NCBI GenBank assembly: GCA_965243715.1
Contig: CBDEVU010000018.1
Location: 124,001 to 188,000 of the forward strand
Direction of reading: 5' to 3'
Length of the DNA stretch: 64,000 nt
Source of the DNA: UBA11606 sp965243715
GTDB lineage: Bacteria; Actinomycetota; Acidimicrobiia; Acidimicrobiales; Aldehydirespiratoraceae
Positions 34,231 to 42,433 of this stretch are shown here, one piece after another. The translations under genes and the position numbers were made by a program. Numbering within the stretch: position 1 is the first letter of the stretch; every line of letters begins with the position of its first letter. The notes beneath the pieces were generated by a model, which was given only the letters and a program-made list of their open reading frames with translations, did no database searches and was not told the DNA's origin.

Positions 34231-35850
34231 ATGGCGAAGTCCATTCAGTTTGATGAGCAGGCCCGTCGTGGCCTTGAGAAAGGCATGAACCAGCTCGCTG
34301 ACGCGGTTCGTGTGACCCTCGGCCCGAAGGGTCGAAACGTCGTGCTCGAAAAGAAGTGGGGCGCTCCCACGATCACCAACGACGGTGTTTCCATCGCCAA
34401 GGAGATCGACCTTGAGGATCCGTTTGAGCGCATTGGTGCTGAACTGGTCAAAGAAGTAGCGAAAAAGACTGACGATGTTGCGGGCGACGGCACCACTACG
34501 GCCACCGTGTTGGCGTGGGCGATGGTGCGCGAGGGTCTCCGTAACGTTGCCGCGGGAGCCAACCCGATGTCGCTCAAGCAGGGAATCGAAGCCGCGGTTG
34601 AAGCCGCGGTCGGGTCCATTCGTGACAACTCACGAGATGTGTCCGAGGACAAGGGGCAGATCGCCAACGTGGCCGCCATTTCGTCGGGCGATGTCGAGAT
34701 CGGTGAGACGATTGCTGAAGCCATCGACAAGGTCGGTAAGGACGGTGTCATCACCGTAGAAGAGGGCCAGACCTTTGGTCTTGAACTGGACTTCGTCGAG
34801 GGTATGCGCTTCGACAAGGGCTACATTTCGCCGTACAGCGTCACTGACGCGGAGCGCATGGAAGCCGTGCTCGACGATCCATACATCCTTTTCGTGTCCT
34901 CCAAGATTACCAACGTGCGTGAACTTCTTCCGGTTTTAGAAAAGGTCATGCAGAGCAGTCGTCCGTTGTTGATCATTGCCGAAGATGTCGAAGGTGAGGC
35001 CTTGGCCACTCTCGTCGTGAACAAGATTCGCGGCACCTTTACCTCGGTTGCGGTGAAGGCCCCCGGTTTTGGTGATCGCCGCAAGGCCATGCTGCAAGAC
35101 ATGGCGATTCTTACCGGCGGCCAGGTTGTATCCGAAGAGGTCGGCCTCAAACTTGACGGTGTCGAACTCGACATGCTCGGCACGGCCCGCAAGGTCGTGG
35201 TGGCCAAGGACGAAACCACCATTGTCGAAGGGGCGGGCGATACCGCGGACGTCAACGGGCGCATCGCTCAGATCAACGCGGAGATCGAGAACACCGATTC
35301 TGATTACGATCGCGAGAAGCTCCAGGAGCGTCTGGCCAAACTGTCCGGTGGCGTTGCCGTTCTTAAGGTCGGCGCCGCTACCGAGGTGGAACTCAAGGAA
35401 AAGAAGCACCGCATCGAAGACGCGGTTTCTACCACCAAGGCGGCCATCGAGGAAGGCGTGGTCGCCGGCGGCGGTACTACCCTGATCCGGGCCCAAGCCG
35501 CGGTCGATGCCATGATTGGTTCGATCAGCGACGCCGATGCTCAGGTGGGTGCTCGCATTGTTTCTAAGTCGTTGGAGGCTCCGCTCAACCAGATTGCTGT
35601 GAACGCGGGCTTGGAGGGCGGCGTGGTCGTGGACCGTGTCCGCAACCTCGATGGCAATATGGGCCTCAACGCAGCCACCGACGAGTATGTCGACATGGTC
35701 GAGTCGGGCATCATCGACGCCGCGAAGGTCACCCGTTCGGCTCTGCAGAACGCCGGCTCGATTGCCGCTCTGTTCCTCACCACGGAGGCCGTCATCGCTG
35801 ACGCCCCCGAGGACGACGCCGCCGGCGGCATGCCGAACATGGACTTCTAG
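34231..35850 (+). CDS. groL: Chaperonin GroEL
   Basis: 60-kDa chaperonin subunit, 539 residues. It contains the ATP-binding VTLGPKGRNVVLEKKWGAP and DDVAGDGTTTATVLA, and ends with GGMPNMDF. No groES precedes it, so as in many actinobacteria this is a stand-alone groEL copy. Strong GAGGAG ribosome site, CIRCE upstream. A broken copy of its last 42 codons is at 40.7 kb. Confidence 0.96.
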   Translation: MAKSIQFDEQARRGLEKGMNQLADAVRVTLGPKGRNVVLEKKWGAPTITNDGVSIAKEIDLEDPFERIGAELVKEVAKKTDDVAGDGTTTATVLAWAMVREGLRNVAAGANPMSLKQGIEAAVEAAVGSIRDNSRDVSEDKGQIANVAAISSGDVEIGETIAEAIDKVGKDGVITVEEGQTFGLELDFVEGMRFDKGYISPYSVTDAERMEAVLDDPYILFVSSKITNVRELLPVLEKVMQSSRPLLIIAEDVEGEALATLVVNKIRGTFTSVAVKAPGFGDRRKAMLQDMAILTGGQVVSEEVGLKLDGVELDMLGTARKVVVAKDETTIVEGAGDTADVNGRIAQINAEIENTDSDYDREKLQERLAKLSGGVAVLKVGAATEVELKEKKHRIEDAVSTTKAAIEEGVVAGGGTTLIRAQAAVDAMIGSISDADAQVGARIVSKSLEAPLNQIAVNAGLEGGVVVDRVRNLDGNMGLNAATDEYVDMVESGIIDAAKVTRSALQNAGSIAALFLTTEAVIADAPEDDAAGGMPNMDF

Positions 35851-35890
35851 TTATAAGTCACCTGGAGGGGTGGGGTTGTACGGTGCGGTC

Positions 35891-36376
35891 ATGATCGCAC
35901 CGGCACTCCATCCTTCGAACGCGGCCCTCATTTCGCTGCTGGGAACTTGGACTGGTTCTGGAGAGGGCTCATATCCCACAATCGACAACTTCTCCTACGA
36001 CGAAGAGCTCAGCTTCGGCCATTCTGGTAAGCCGTTTGTGGCGCTGAATCAGCGGACGAGATCTCGCCGGTCCGGTATCCCGTTACATGCCGAGGCGGGC
36101 TATTTCCGCCCGCAGTCCGGTGGCTCTGTTGAGTTGGTGTTGGCCCAACCGTCGGGAATCTTGGAGGTTCTGGTTGGTGTGTGTCAGGCGACCGAAGTGG
36201 GACTGGTGCTTGACTTGCGGTCAGATTCGGTGGTGGTCTCGCCGTCGGCAAAGGTAGTGACGGAAACGCGCCGACGGTTCAGTGTCGATGGCGACACGCT
36301 CACGATCGACATGTGGATGGCGGCGATGGGGGAGCCGTTGACCCACCATCTCAACAGTGTGTTGCGGCGCGACTAG
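35891..36376 (+). CDS. Nitrobindin-family (THAP4-like) haem-binding beta-barrel protein
   Basis: A 161-residue member of the FABP/DUF1794 group that includes bacterial nitrobindins, haem proteins that isomerise peroxynitrite. It has the opening LLGTWTGSGEGSYPTI, EAGYFRPQSGGSVELVLAQPSGILEV, and the C-terminal LTHHLNSVLRRD, where the axial haem histidine is expected. The ATG at 35891 is 40 bp past groEL. A remnant of its last 16 or so codons is also found at 40.85 kb. Confidence 0.85.
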   Translation: MIAPALHPSNAALISLLGTWTGSGEGSYPTIDNFSYDEELSFGHSGKPFVALNQRTRSRRSGIPLHAEAGYFRPQSGGSVELVLAQPSGILEVLVGVCQATEVGLVLDLRSDSVVVSPSAKVVTETRRRFSVDGDTLTIDMWMAAMGEPLTHHLNSVLRRD

Positions 36377-36415
36377 GGCGCCCGCCCCCACACAGCGGTT
36401 GGCTACTTCCACTTC

Positions 36416-36467
36416 GTCGTGTGGGTTTTGTGGAACCAAGGAGGTCGTGTGGGTTTTGTGGAACCAA
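36416..36467. repeat. 24-bp direct repeat
   Basis: GTCGTGTGGGTTTTGTGGAA followed by CCAA occurs at 36416-36439 and 36444-36467. Copy B of the large duplication (near 40930) has only one unit, with one change. Confidence 0.85.
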
Positions 36468-36514
36468 CGAGATTGAAGAGCTTGCGGCGCGGTTTGATCC
36501 GGTGGGTGGCGGGC

Positions 36515-36634
36515 TTTAGGGCCTTGGTGGCGGTGAGCGCGCCCACTGCTTTGGCTGCCGCCATCGCAGAACGAGCGGGTCTGCAACTAGCCGGTTTCGC
36601 CCGTGACGGCTCGTTAGAGATCTACGTCGCCTAG
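36515..36634 (+). pseudogene. fdhD C-terminal fragment
   Basis: About 40 codons reading GFRALVAVSAPTALAAAIAE, then RAGLQLAGFARDGSLEIYVA and a stop. This matches the end of FdhD, the sulfur carrier that activates formate dehydrogenase (typical end: SAPTSLAV, then GLTLVGF, then NVY). The rest of the gene is absent. It lies in the 323-bp gap between the nitrobindin gene and the first HNH gene, and is deleted in copy B. Apart from this and the 24-bp repeat nothing else is seen in the gap. Confidence 0.5.
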
Positions 36635-36699
36635 CCGCCAGTCCAGCCACCGCCCCGCTCGCCAACGCCCGAGCCACAACGCCTCGGCCCCGGCCGCCA

Positions 36700-37806
36700 T
36701 TAGCCAGCCCTCGGGTTAGTAGGCGTTCGTCGGGGGTCGAAGCCGTGTTGGTGGATGAGTGTATGATCGCCGTGGCAGTTGAGTTCGAGGTTGTCGATGT
36801 TGGTCGCCCCACCGGCGGAGTATTCGTGGATGTGGTGGGCGTCGCAGTGTGATGGTTGGGCTCCGCATCGCTGGCATCCTCGGTCGCGGTCGATGAGAGC
36901 GGTCCACTGCGCCCGACTAGCCAAGCGAACGGATCGGCCGAGGTGCAGTGGTTGGCCGTTACCGTCGTAGATCATGCCAACAATTTCGGCTTTGGGTCCT
37001 AGGTCGGCGAGTACCGAGGCGGGCACCGGTTCGTGGTTGGTGAACTCGGCTGTGCCGGTGGCTATGTCGAGGTGCATGATCACCATGTGTTTGGGATGCA
37101 ACTGGCCGTTCCCACCCGTTTCGGTGGTTACCAATTCGACGAGTGCGTCGGCTCGGCGTTGGCGGGGAGAGCGAACATCGTCGGGGGTTCCCTCGCGGCC
37201 GCCATCGGCACGCCAGAGTGCATCAACTCGGCGATCGAGTGCCGCTACTAGTTCGCGGCCGCTAACCGGGTCGAGTACGGCGTGGAGGTGCAGCATGCGA
37301 TCGTTGCCCACGCCCCACCTAGCTTCACGTTGTGAGCGTTGGCGCTGGTAGCGATCCTCAATCTCATCACCTGTTTCGTGTTGGCCAATCCATTGCCGTG
37401 TTCGTTTCAAGAAAAGATCCGCGGGTGCCGCTACGGCGTCGTCAACGAGTTGGTCAGCTGCCCCCGGCGAGACCTGTTTAGCGGCATCGGTTGCCGCCAT
37501 AACGTGTTCGGTGCCGATCTCGCCTCGGGCCAACGCGGCGGCCATTAGAGGCATTTCCGCCAGTTGCGTAGCGGCATTGGCGACTTGTTTGGCTTGGCGG
37601 GCTGAGCTGCGGGTGAGATTGCGTGTGACGGTAGCGGCGTCGGGTCCACCATCCTTTAGAGCGTTGAGAGTGGCGGTGTAAGCGAGGCGGCGTTCTTGGG
37701 CGTGTTTTTCGAGCCAGTGCAACTCGCCAATAGCTCCCACCAACCCCGGACGCGAAACCCCGAGCGGTGAGAGGCTGTCCAATGTTTGATGTGTTCGGTT
37801 AAACAT
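36700..37806 (-). CDS. DUF222 / HNH endonuclease domain protein, copy A
   Basis: A 368-residue 13E12-type protein. The N-terminal DUF222 region is helical (MPLMAAALARGEIGTEHVMA). The C-terminal HNH nuclease domain has CQRCGAQPSHCDAHHIHEYS and NLELNCHGDHTLIHQHGF. The true function of this abundant actinobacterial group is unclear. The frame is open to 37878, but the ATG at 37806 lies 7 bp from a strong -10 box, so I take it as the start of a leaderless mRNA. It is near-identical to copy B. Confidence 0.88.
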   Translation of the reverse strand: MFNRTHQTLDSLSPLGVSRPGLVGAIGELHWLEKHAQERRLAYTATLNALKDGGPDAATVTRNLTRSSARQAKQVANAATQLAEMPLMAAALARGEIGTEHVMAATDAAKQVSPGAADQLVDDAVAAPADLFLKRTRQWIGQHETGDEIEDRYQRQRSQREARWGVGNDRMLHLHAVLDPVSGRELVAALDRRVDALWRADGGREGTPDDVRSPRQRRADALVELVTTETGGNGQLHPKHMVIMHLDIATGTAEFTNHEPVPASVLADLGPKAEIVGMIYDGNGQPLHLGRSVRLASRAQWTALIDRDRGCQRCGAQPSHCDAHHIHEYSAGGATNIDNLELNCHGDHTLIHQHGFDPRRTPTNPRAG

Positions 37807-37812
37807 AACTAT

Positions 37813-37841
37813 AGTATACTTAGACGGTGTGACAGTTTCAA
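37813..37841 (-). promoter_or_regulatory. Promoter of HNH gene copy A
   Basis: TTGAAA (37836-37841), a 17-bp spacer and TATACT (37813-37818), read on the minus strand. The ATG at 37806 is where transcription should begin. It is one of the best consensus promoters in the window, and its twin is at 42162-42190. Confidence 0.7.
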
Positions 37842-37877
37842 CGTCAAAATCGAAGATTCGTTCAAATTGCTCATCCA

Positions 37878-37949
37878 TCCTGAGATGCCGAACAGCGTGA
37901 TCCCGATTGGCGACAACTTCTTGAACTCCCGATGCTCTGTTACAAACAT
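37878..37949 (-). pseudogene. Vestigial second DUF222 5' end, copy A
   Basis: Starting at the ATG at 37949, the translation MFVTEHREFKKLSPIGITLFG parallels the start of the HNH gene (MFNRTHQTLDSLSPLGVSRPG). The upstream DNA is similar too (TGTCACACC, then TATATT seven bases before the ATG). So an earlier DUF222 gene start with its promoter lies tandemly upstream and has lost its body. Confidence 0.6.
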
Positions 37950-38039
37950 ACCTATAATATAAATGACGGGTGTGACATTGGTAACACCAGTATCGAAGAG
38001 GCGCTCAAGTGGAAGTCCAGATGCCACCTCCGCATCCAA

Positions 38040-38548
38040 CCCGTCTGCCAGAACGGGGGACTTCTAGGCGGATCTCCTGCTCAGTAGTCGTGGTTGTCGA
38101 GGATCATGGGTTCGTGGGGGGGCGCCATAGAGCGCTTGTTGGTATCGCCCAGATCCGGTCGTCGGCATCTCTGGCGGTTGCTTCTTTGTTCAGGTCTTGT
38201 CCGGTGCGGTCGACGCACGATGAAAGGACAGACCGCAGCTTCCGTGGGCGAGGGTTTGTGTCGGCGAACTGGGCCCTCGATAGCGGCGGCCCGGACACAA
38301 TATGGCCGATCTGGCGAAGGTATACTGCTGGAAGCGCCTGACCGTCGACCCCAAGGCTCTGCCCTTTGCAACGGGCGTTTCGCCTGATCGGGCTGCTACG
38401 AGGTCTAGCCAGTCGGACCGGGTGGGGCGGGCAAAGTTGTCGTACCCAGCGATGGCGCCAACCTTCCACCGATCGAAGTAGCTGCGAGACGGCGAGACGG
38501 CGGGGAGGCGGGGTCACGCTTACGAGAACATCGACGGACCCTGAGGAA
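38040..38548. other. Decayed region without an intact gene
   Basis: Holds the end of duplication copy A. It includes a version of the ATPase relic found in copy B at 42.4-42.7 kb, but with the P-loop part lost (shared blocks are ATCATGGGTTCGTGGGG and AAGGACAGACCGCAGCTT). After 38430 the copies part, and the sequence up to the methyltransferase gene has no recognised content. Confidence 0.6.
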
Positions 38549-39430
38549 TTACCGTCCCCGCGTCAAAAGCAAACGATCCGACACAACCTCATCGTGGAGT
38601 CGCTCACCCTCGCGCTGAAACCGCCGGAGCATCGAGACCCCGCAGTTCACCGAGGCCTCGCGCTCGAAGAGACCTTCCGGGAACCCGTGGTCGATGACTC
38701 GATCTCCAGACTTCTTGGAGCCGTCGATACTCAGCGCAACGAAGGCACCGCGCTGCTTAGCCTCACTGATCTGCGCGATTAGATCATCGAGTCTGAACCG
38801 CTGCGCTCCGTAGAGAATTGCTTGAGTATCCGAGTACGGAGGATCGCAGTAGACGACATCTCCTCGACCTGCAAGGGCGATTGCGTCGCTGTAGTCAAGG
38901 TGTTGAAAGTCCGCACCAGAGGTCCGGTCTCGCCAGATGTCTACGCGTCGATCAAAGCTCTCAGGACGTACCGGATTGTGGGGCCCGCACCGCGTTGACA
39001 TGTAGCCGTCCTTTCGAAAACGAATGACTCCCCCGTAGCAACTGCGGCTCAGAAACACGAAGTCGGCTGGATTCGGTGCGGCGTTGTAATCAGCCCTGAT
39101 CGCCTCGTAGGCCTCTATCCGATCGGCGGACTCCGAGAAGCGAACCCAGCGCTGTCGGTACCAGTCCTTGAGAAGCTCAGGGTCTCGGTGAAGTTGCTGC
39201 CACATCTCAATGAGAATCCCATACGCGTCTGACCCGACCGCTGTGTGTGGTTGGAGCGTTCCGAGCACGGCTCCCGAGCCAAGGAAAGGCTCGAAGTAAG
39301 TTCCGTACTCGCGGGGGAAATAGTTAACGATCTGGTGAGCGAAGCGTTGCTTGTTTCCGATCCACTTCAACAGTTGCGTGTTGAACGGCACAACGTCAGC
39401 GGTACCCCCGAACAATTTCTCCTGCATCAT
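38549..39430 (-). CDS. DNA adenine methyltransferase (D12/Dam class)
   Basis: A 293-residue N6-adenine methyltransferase of the Dam/M.DpnII type. It has LLKWIGNKQRFAHQI and the SAM motif FEPFLGSGAVLGTLQ near the N-terminus, and the catalytic motif DVVYCDPPYSDTQ about two thirds along. The start is one of two adjacent ATGs. It is divergent from a restriction-endonuclease-like gene and should protect the host DNA; the recognised site cannot be read from sequence. It probably arrived with its partner, since both sit between the two large direct copies. Confidence 0.9.
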   Translation of the reverse strand: MMQEKLFGGTADVVPFNTQLLKWIGNKQRFAHQIVNYFPREYGTYFEPFLGSGAVLGTLQPHTAVGSDAYGILIEMWQQLHRDPELLKDWYRQRWVRFSESADRIEAYEAIRADYNAAPNPADFVFLSRSCYGGVIRFRKDGYMSTRCGPHNPVRPESFDRRVDIWRDRTSGADFQHLDYSDAIALAGRGDVVYCDPPYSDTQAILYGAQRFRLDDLIAQISEAKQRGAFVALSIDGSKKSGDRVIDHGFPEGLFEREASVNCGVSMLRRFQREGERLHDEVVSDRLLLTRGR

Positions 39431-39501
39431 CCCAAACTACAGGTTTGTGGTTCGCCGTGCAAAGTGTGTCGACACCTCGAAGTGAGCAATACTCGCTGTC
39501 A

Positions 39502-40347
39502 ATGCAGCCAAACGCGCAGTTTCTTAATCTTCCGAGGCCCTTCTGGGCTGATGTTCGTACGTCGAGCGCGAAGCTCGGATACACCGTACGGGGAAAGAAT
39601 GTCGTCAAGATCCACACCCTCCGCGAAATATGCCAAGGGTATGACGAACTCGGGTTGAGTTACCGCCACCTGTATGATGGGAGCCCGACTGAACTTGGTA
39701 CCACCCTGACAGATTACTTCGAGTATCGCGCCCGGGTCCTGAACGACCATATTCAGCACATGCTGATGGATGCTCCCGAGGCCAAAACACTTTATGAGCA
39801 ACTGCGCTCCGAGTTGGCACCCACATGTCCACTACCTATGAACAAACAGCGGGGCTCAATGAAAAATCCCGCATACCTGACCTGTATCGTGAATATGCTC
39901 GTGGAGGCCAACGGAGGCCGCAGGTACGGCTGCGACTACGACCCTCGAGTTCTCACGATGGTCACAATCGATGACCGACCAACCCGCACTCTCGCAAGGC
40001 GCGCAGACGGCGCTTTCCCCAGTCCAGTGAATCCGATAGCGCTGTGGGAGATCAAGGAGTACTACTACACTACCACGTTCGGAAGTCGCGTCGCTGATGC
40101 CGTCTACGAGTCCCTGCTCGATGGGATGGAACTCGAAGAGCTTCGCGAGCACGAGGGCATCCACGTCGTCCACCTCCTCATAGTTGACTCCCACAACACG
40201 TGGTGGAAGATGGGGCGGAGCTACCTCTGCCGTATGGTCGACATGATGCACATGGGGTACGTAGACGAAGTGCTCTTCGGCAGGGAGGTTGTCGAGCGAC
40301 TCCCCACTCTTGTATCAGAGTGGGCCCGCCTGGTACTGGCAAGATGA
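39502..40347 (+). CDS. Probable type II restriction endonuclease
   Basis: A 281-residue protein starting MQPNAQFLNLPRPFWADVR. The core NPIALWEIKEYYYTTTFGSR has the E-x-K of a PD-(D/E)xK nuclease, followed by VADAVYESLLDGMELEELRE. Partnering with the adjacent methyltransferase supports this role. Earlier starts (TTG 39445, GTG 39457, GTG 39466) are open, but the ATG at 39502 fits the family pattern I recall. Its last codons overlap, in another frame, the P-loop of an ATPase relic, so its end may be altered. Confidence 0.72.
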   Translation: MQPNAQFLNLPRPFWADVRTSSAKLGYTVRGKNVVKIHTLREICQGYDELGLSYRHLYDGSPTELGTTLTDYFEYRARVLNDHIQHMLMDAPEAKTLYEQLRSELAPTCPLPMNKQRGSMKNPAYLTCIVNMLVEANGGRRYGCDYDPRVLTMVTIDDRPTRTLARRADGAFPSPVNPIALWEIKEYYYTTTFGSRVADAVYESLLDGMELEELREHEGIHVVHLLIVDSHNTWWKMGRSYLCRMVDMMHMGYVDEVLFGREVVERLPTLVSEWARLVLAR

Positions 40348-40500
40348 TGACGGCAGGTGTTCTTGCGCACGAGTTGGATCTGCCACTGTTGAGCATCCGG
40401 CTCGACGGGGTGCTGTCAAAATATCTCGGCGAAACGGGGTCCAAGTTGCGAGTCCTCTTTGATGCAGTTGAGTCCCAGCGCGCTGTCTATCTGTTCGATT
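40317..40500 (+). pseudogene. AAA+ ATPase fragment
   Basis: In the frame of 40320, the translation VGPPGTGKMMTAGVLAHELD continues LPLLSIRLDGVLSKYLGETG, then SKLRVLFDAVESQRAVYLFD. That is a Walker A through Walker B stretch of a AAA+ ATPase, with no start and a broken downstream part. The Walker A bases are shared with the end of the restriction gene. From here to 40695 nothing else is recognised. Confidence 0.7.
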
Positions 40501-40698
40501 GCCGACCGGGTATCAACCGACACGCTGATCGGGGCTCTGGAGGAGCGATCAGTACAACCGGTGGCTAACGGAGGCGAACCGTTACCTCACCTACTCGTCA
40601 GCGGTTTTGTCAAAGACCGCGAGTTTGCGCACCGTTGGACATCGAAGAGCTCAAATCGCTCGGGGTGATCCTGTCGAGCGTCACGACCGCCACAGCCG

Positions 40699-40826
40699 TG
40701 AAGGTCACCCGTTCGGCTCTGCAGAACGCCGGCTCGATTGCCGTTCTGTTCCTCACCACGGAGGTCGTCATCGCTGACGCCCCCGAGGACGACGCCGGCG
40801 GCGGCATGTCGAACATGGACTTCTAG
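40699..40826 (+). pseudogene. groEL 3'-end fragment
   Basis: About 42 codons, KVTRSALQNAGSIAVLFLTT through GGGMSNMDF and the stop, nearly identical to the end of the intact groEL (a few substitutions such as Val for Ala). No start or ATPase part, so not a second chaperonin. Confidence 0.9.
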
Positions 40827-40841
40827 CTATAAGTCACTTGG

Positions 40842-40890
40842 ACGGGAGCCGTTGACCCACCATCTCAACAGTGTGTTGCGGCGCGACTAG
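40842..40890 (+). pseudogene. Nitrobindin 3'-end fragment
   Basis: GGGAGCCGTTGACCCACCAT and the following bases encode EPLTHHLNSVLRRD and a stop, identical to the end of the intact gene at 36.3 kb. The body of the gene is deleted. Confidence 0.85.
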
Positions 40891-41048
40891 GGCGCCCGCC
40901 CCCACGCCACGGTTGGCTACTTCCACTTCGTCGTATGGGTTTTGTGGAACCAAGGAGATTGAAGAGCTTGCGGCGCGGTTTGATCCGGTGGTTGGTGGTC
41001 CCATTGACTGGGCTTTGGCTGCCGCCACCGCCACAGCCTCGCCCGCCA

Positions 41049-42155
41049 TTAGCCAGCCCTTGGGTTTGTGGGCGTTCGTCGGGGGTCAAAGCCGTGTTGG
41101 TGGATGAGTGTGTGGTCGCCGTGGCAGTCGAGTTCGAGGTTGTCGATGTTGGTCGCCCCACCGGCGGAGTATTCGTGGACGTGGTGGGCGTCGCAGTGTG
41201 ACGGTTGGGCTCCGCAGCGTTGGCATCCTCGGTCGCGGTCGATGAGAGCGGTCCATTGCGCTCGACTAGCCAGGCGAACGGATCGGCCAAGGTGCAGTGG
41301 TTGGCCCTTACTGTCGTAGATCATGCCAACAATTTCGGCTTTGGGCCCTAGGTCGGCGAGAACCGATGCGGGCACCGGTTCGTGGTCGGTGAACTCGGCG
41401 GTGCCGCTGGCTATGTCGAGGTGCATGATCACCATGTGTTTGGGATGCAACTGGCCGTTCCCACCCGTTTCGGTGGTCACCAACTCGACGAGTGCGTCGG
41501 CTCGGCGTTGGCGGGGAGAGCGAACGTCGTCGGGGGTTCCCTCGCGGCCGCCATCGGCTCGCCAGAGTGCATCAACTCGGCGATCAAGCGCAGCTACTAG
41601 TTCGCGGCCGCTAACCGGGTCGAGTACGGCGTGGAGGTGCAGCATGCGATCGTTGCCTACGCCCCACCTAGCTTCACGTTGTGAGCGTTGGCGCTGGTAG
41701 CGATCCTCAATCTCGTTGGCGGTTTCGTGCTGGCCAATCCATTGCCGGGTTCGTTTCAAGAAAAGATCCGCGGGTGCTGCTACGGCGTCGTCAACTAGTT
41801 GGTCAGCTGCTCCCGGCGAGACCTGTTTAGCGGCGTCGGTTGCCGCCATAACGTGTTCGGTGCCGATTTCGCCTCGGGCTAATGCGGCGGCCATTAGAGG
41901 CATTTCCGCCAGTTGCGTGGCGGCGTTGGTGACTTGTTTGGCTTGGCGGGCTGAGCTGCGGGTGAGATTGCGTGTGACGGTAGCGGCGTCGGGTCCACCA
42001 TCCTTTAGAGCGTTGAGAGTGGCGGTGTAAGCGAGGCGGCGTTCTTGGGCGTGTTTTTCGAGCCGGTGCAATTCGCCAATAGCTCCCACCAACCCCGGAC
42101 GCGAAACCCCGAGCGGTGAGAGGCTGTCCAATGTTTGATGTGTTCGGTTAAACAT
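41049..42155 (-). CDS. DUF222 / HNH endonuclease domain protein, copy B
   Basis: A 368-residue twin of the gene at 36700-37806, differing at about ten residues (for example Ser-Lys for Gly-Asn in the YDSKGQPLH segment, and HHVHEYS for HHIHEYS in the nuclease motif). HNH residues are all kept, so both copies look functional. Start taken as the ATG at 42155 for the same reason as copy A; the frame is open to 42227. Confidence 0.87.
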   Translation of the reverse strand: MFNRTHQTLDSLSPLGVSRPGLVGAIGELHRLEKHAQERRLAYTATLNALKDGGPDAATVTRNLTRSSARQAKQVTNAATQLAEMPLMAAALARGEIGTEHVMAATDAAKQVSPGAADQLVDDAVAAPADLFLKRTRQWIGQHETANEIEDRYQRQRSQREARWGVGNDRMLHLHAVLDPVSGRELVAALDRRVDALWRADGGREGTPDDVRSPRQRRADALVELVTTETGGNGQLHPKHMVIMHLDIASGTAEFTDHEPVPASVLADLGPKAEIVGMIYDSKGQPLHLGRSVRLASRAQWTALIDRDRGCQRCGAQPSHCDAHHVHEYSAGGATNIDNLELDCHGDHTLIHQHGFDPRRTPTNPRAG

Positions 42156-42161
42156 AACTAT

Positions 42162-42190
42162 AGTATACTTAGACGGTGTGACAGTTTCAA
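42162..42190 (-). promoter_or_regulatory. Promoter of HNH gene copy B
   Basis: TTGAAA, 17 bp and TATACT, identical to the copy A promoter, with the ATG at 42155 placed for leaderless translation. Confidence 0.68.
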
Positions 42191-42226
42191 CGTCAAAATC
42201 GAAGATTCGTTCAAATTGCTCATCCA

Positions 42227-42298
42227 TCCTGAGATGCCGAACAGCGTGATCCCGATTGGCGACGACTTCTTGAACTCTCGATGCTCTGTTACAGACAT
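42227..42298 (-). pseudogene. Vestigial second DUF222 5' end, copy B
   Basis: The translation MSVTEHREFKKSSPIGITLFG from the ATG at 42298 matches the copy A vestige with Ser replacing Phe and Leu. The AT-rich promoter-like block before it is also kept. Confidence 0.55.
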
Positions 42299-42433
42299 AC
42301 CTATAATATAAATAACGGGTGTGACATTAGTAACACCAGTATCGAAGAAGCCCTCAAGTGGAACTCCAGATGCCACGTCCACATCCAACCCGTCTGCCAG
42401 AACGGGGGGACTTCTAGGCGGATCTCCTGCTCA

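Larger units (their letters stand above)
35721..38430. repeat. Long direct duplication, copy A
   Basis: Contains the groEL 3' end, the nitrobindin gene, an fdhD tail, the first DUF222/HNH gene and an ATPase relic. The same series, in the same order and direction with internal deletions, recurs at 40695-42790. The HNH genes differ at only about ten residues. Both copies end in the same block (CCTTTGCAACGGGCG through AGTCGGACC). The restriction-modification pair lies exactly between the copies. Confidence 0.85.

Noticed and set aside
36419..36634. Whole 71-residue open frame as a gene
   Set aside because: The first 30 codons run through a 24-bp direct repeat and have no family match; only the FdhD-like tail is supported.
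37809..38039. 76-residue open frame upstream of the HNH gene
   Set aside because: Only its middle (from the ATG at 37949) matches the DUF222 start, and it lacks the body of the family; listed as a vestige.
39466..39475. Palindrome GTGTCGACAC between methyltransferase and nuclease genes as a control-protein site
   Set aside because: Ten bases, no C-protein gene nearby, and not repeated; may be chance.
40635..40826. Open frame of 63 residues ending GGGMSNMDF, as a small gene
   Set aside because: Only the last 42 codons match anything, namely the end of groEL; there is no start or promoter of its own. Treated as a duplication fragment.
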